Of a stretch of 64,000 nucleotides of DNA, positions 62,591 through 64,000 are shown piece after piece (position 1 is the first letter of the stretch; each line of letters begins with the position of its first letter). Under the pieces are notes generated by a model, which did no database searches, had not been told where the DNA came from, and was given only the letters and a program-made list of their open reading frames with translations. The DNA is from Bradyrhizobium sp. MOS002. GTDB taxonomy: Bacteria > Pseudomonadota > Alphaproteobacteria > Rhizobiales > Xanthobacteraceae. The stretch lies in contig NZ_PYFX01000017.1 in the NCBI RefSeq assembly GCF_003020115.1, positions 54,241 to 118,240 on the forward strand, given 5' to 3'. Position numbers and translations under genes: made by a program.

Positions 62591-64000
62591 ATGATGAGTT
62601 CGACCGGCTCGCCCACTATCGCGGTTCTCGACATTGGCAAGACCAGTCTCAAGCTGTTGGTGGCGAGTGACGACGGGCGGCCCCTCGAAACACATGCGAT
62701 TCCGAACGTGCCGATGACTCAGGGCCCCTACCTCGCCTATGATCTTGCCGGGGTAGAGGAATGGTTTCTCGATACCCTTGCCATCGTGTCTCAACGCCAT
62801 ACCATTGGCGCCGTGATCGTGGCTGCGCATGGATGCGGTGCGGTTCTCGTCCATGGCGATGCGCCAGTGCTGCCGATGATGGACTACGATGCCGTCTGTC
62901 CGCCCGAAATCGATGAAGCCTATGCCCGGATCGCGCCCGGTTACGATGAGGTGTTTTGCGGAACCGGAGGCGCGATGCGGCTCGGAAAGCAGCTGCTGTG
63001 GCAGGAAAGCGCGTATCCCCTCGAATTCGCCCGCGCGAAAACCTATTTGACCACGGCGCAGTTTTTCGCCTTGCGGCTTCGCGGACGTGCGGCCAGTGAA
63101 ATCTCGCAGCTCGCGGCTCAGAGCCATATCTGGGACCTCGTCCACCATCAGCCTTCCTCTCTTATGCGCAAGCGCGGTTGGAGCCATCTGCTGCCCGTAA
63201 GCGTCGCTGCCGGCGCGGTGCTAGGGACGGTTTCGGAGCCCGTAGCGAGGCGCACCGGCCTGGCGCAATCGACCGAGATCCTCTGCGGCGTGCATGATTC
63301 CAATGCCAACTTGTTTCGCTACAAGGCTGCCGGCATGGCCGATGCCTCGATCCTATCGACCGGTACCTGGATGATTAGCTTTCAGCGCGGCCTCCCCCTG
63401 GACCAACTCGATTGCGCGCGCGCGATGGTTCTCAATATCGATGTCGATGGCGAGAATGCACCTTCAACATTGATCGCGGCCGGCCGCGAATACGACCTGA
63501 TACGCGGGAAAAGTTGTGCTTCTGATGCAGCCGTCCTTGCCGCATTGCCCATCCTGTTGTCGAGGGGACCTTGGCGCTCCCCTCATTCGTCGGCGATGAT
63601 GGACTGTTTCCGGGCGCTGCTGGCCGCGGACGGGTCATCGGGCCGCCCCCCGAAACGGCTGCCGAATGGCAGGCATTGGCGGTGCTCTACGCAGCATTCA
63701 GCGCAAACCGCTGTCTGGATGCGCTCAAGAGCTCAAAACGCATAGTCATCGATGGTGGCTTTGCCGCAAACCTGCCCTTCGCCCGGTGCATTGCGACCTT
63801 GCGACCCTCGCAGCGCGTCGGGGTGAGTCAATCACCGCACGGAACGGCGCTTGGCGCTGCGCTGCTGTGGCGGCGATTCTCGCGTACGCAGCCGGTTTCG
63901 AGCGTAGTATGTCAATCGGCGTTCGACTGGGACCCCCTGGCGGCATCCAAAAGGGACCCCTTTGATCGGCGTGCTCTGCTGGTAGCGCTCGGGTCGTCGG
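62591..64000 (+). pseudogene. FGGY sugar kinase gene, frameshifted, running off the window
   Basis: ATG 62591 begins MMSSTGSPTIAVLDIGKTSL, an ATP-binding phosphate-1 motif, followed by 'AAHGCGAVLVHGDAPVLPMM', 'MRLGKQLLWQESAYP', GVHDSNANLFRYKAAG and 'LSTGTWMISF'. After 'GREYDLIRG' (about 63510) the frame is lost. From about 63540 another frame continues with 'TLALPSFVGDDGLFPGAAGR', 'VIDGGFAANLPFARCIATL' and 'SQSPHGTALGAALLW' to the edge of the window. One missing base between 63510 and 63571 explains this. Closest to the RhaK-type rhamnose/fuculose kinases found next to such ABC operons. Confidence 0.75.

Noticed and set aside
1..64000. tRNA, rRNA, insertion sequences, integrase or phage genes
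   Set aside because: I looked for them as markers of a mobile island and found no recognisable example; island status therefore rests only on gene decay and is not claimed.

Overview
The window (64 kb, high G+C) reads as chromosomal DNA of an alphaproteobacterium of the Bradyrhizobium / Nitrobacteraceae type. This is inferred from the gene families present: a DUF3305/DUF3306 formate dehydrogenase cluster, an MddA-type methyltransferase, a collagen-like lipoprotein remnant, a DUF2939 remnant, many LivFGHMJ- and Tau-type transporters, and FixJ-like and CadC/TPR-type regulators. I saw no tRNA, rRNA, CRISPR array, transposase or integrase.

Left part (1-21.4 kb), largely intact and redox-oriented. 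After the 3' end of a glycosyltransferase comes a Tat-exported bicupin oxalate decarboxylase. It is followed by a complete periplasm-facing, Cys-type formate dehydrogenase cluster: small Tat protein, alpha, beta and gamma subunits, a 685-aa polyferredoxin-like protein, DUF3305, DUF3306, a TorD-like chaperone and a small hydrophobic peptide gene. A CIO-type cytochrome bd oxidase and a DUF417 membrane protein follow on the minus strand, then a Tat-exported multicopper oxidase, a porin and three regulators. Read together this suggests oxalate to formate to CO2 in the periplasm, with electrons passing through quinone to a bd oxidase.

Middle part (21.9-34.6 kb). A three-subunit molybdenum aldehyde oxidoreductase (PaoABC-like) is on the minus strand. 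On the plus strand are a ~1,835-residue Ser/Thr-kinase-like/AAA/GAF/PAS/histidine-kinase hybrid and a three-gene nitrate/sulfonate/taurine-type ABC importer.

Accessory part (34.6-47.4 kb). This stretch is gene-poor, with small hypothetical genes, a mosaic duplicated intergenic segment, hairpin elements, an H1-like histone gene, mddA, a CadC/TolB/TPR regulator, and remnants of a collagen-like lipoprotein, a DUF2939 protein, a class III cyclase, an intradiol dioxygenase and a hydantoinase B.

Right part (47.4-64 kb). An intact five-gene branched-chain-amino-acid-type ABC operon and an intact Baeyer-Villiger-type monooxygenase are interleaved with decayed genes: a metallo-beta-lactamase-fold hydrolase (three frameshifts), LigD and ketopantoate-reductase remnants, and a sugar ABC/FGGY-kinase operon. 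In that operon the binding protein, ATPase and kinase are each broken while both permeases are open.

The most interesting signals are the oxalate/formate module with its uncharacterised polyferredoxin-DUF3305-DUF3306 set, three small single-helix membrane protein genes, two palindromic elements sharing the core ACTGATAAG, and the patchwork of decay around intact operons. Reading frames, motifs and coordinates were worked out by eye. Family names come from recognised motifs and memory of the families, not from searches.
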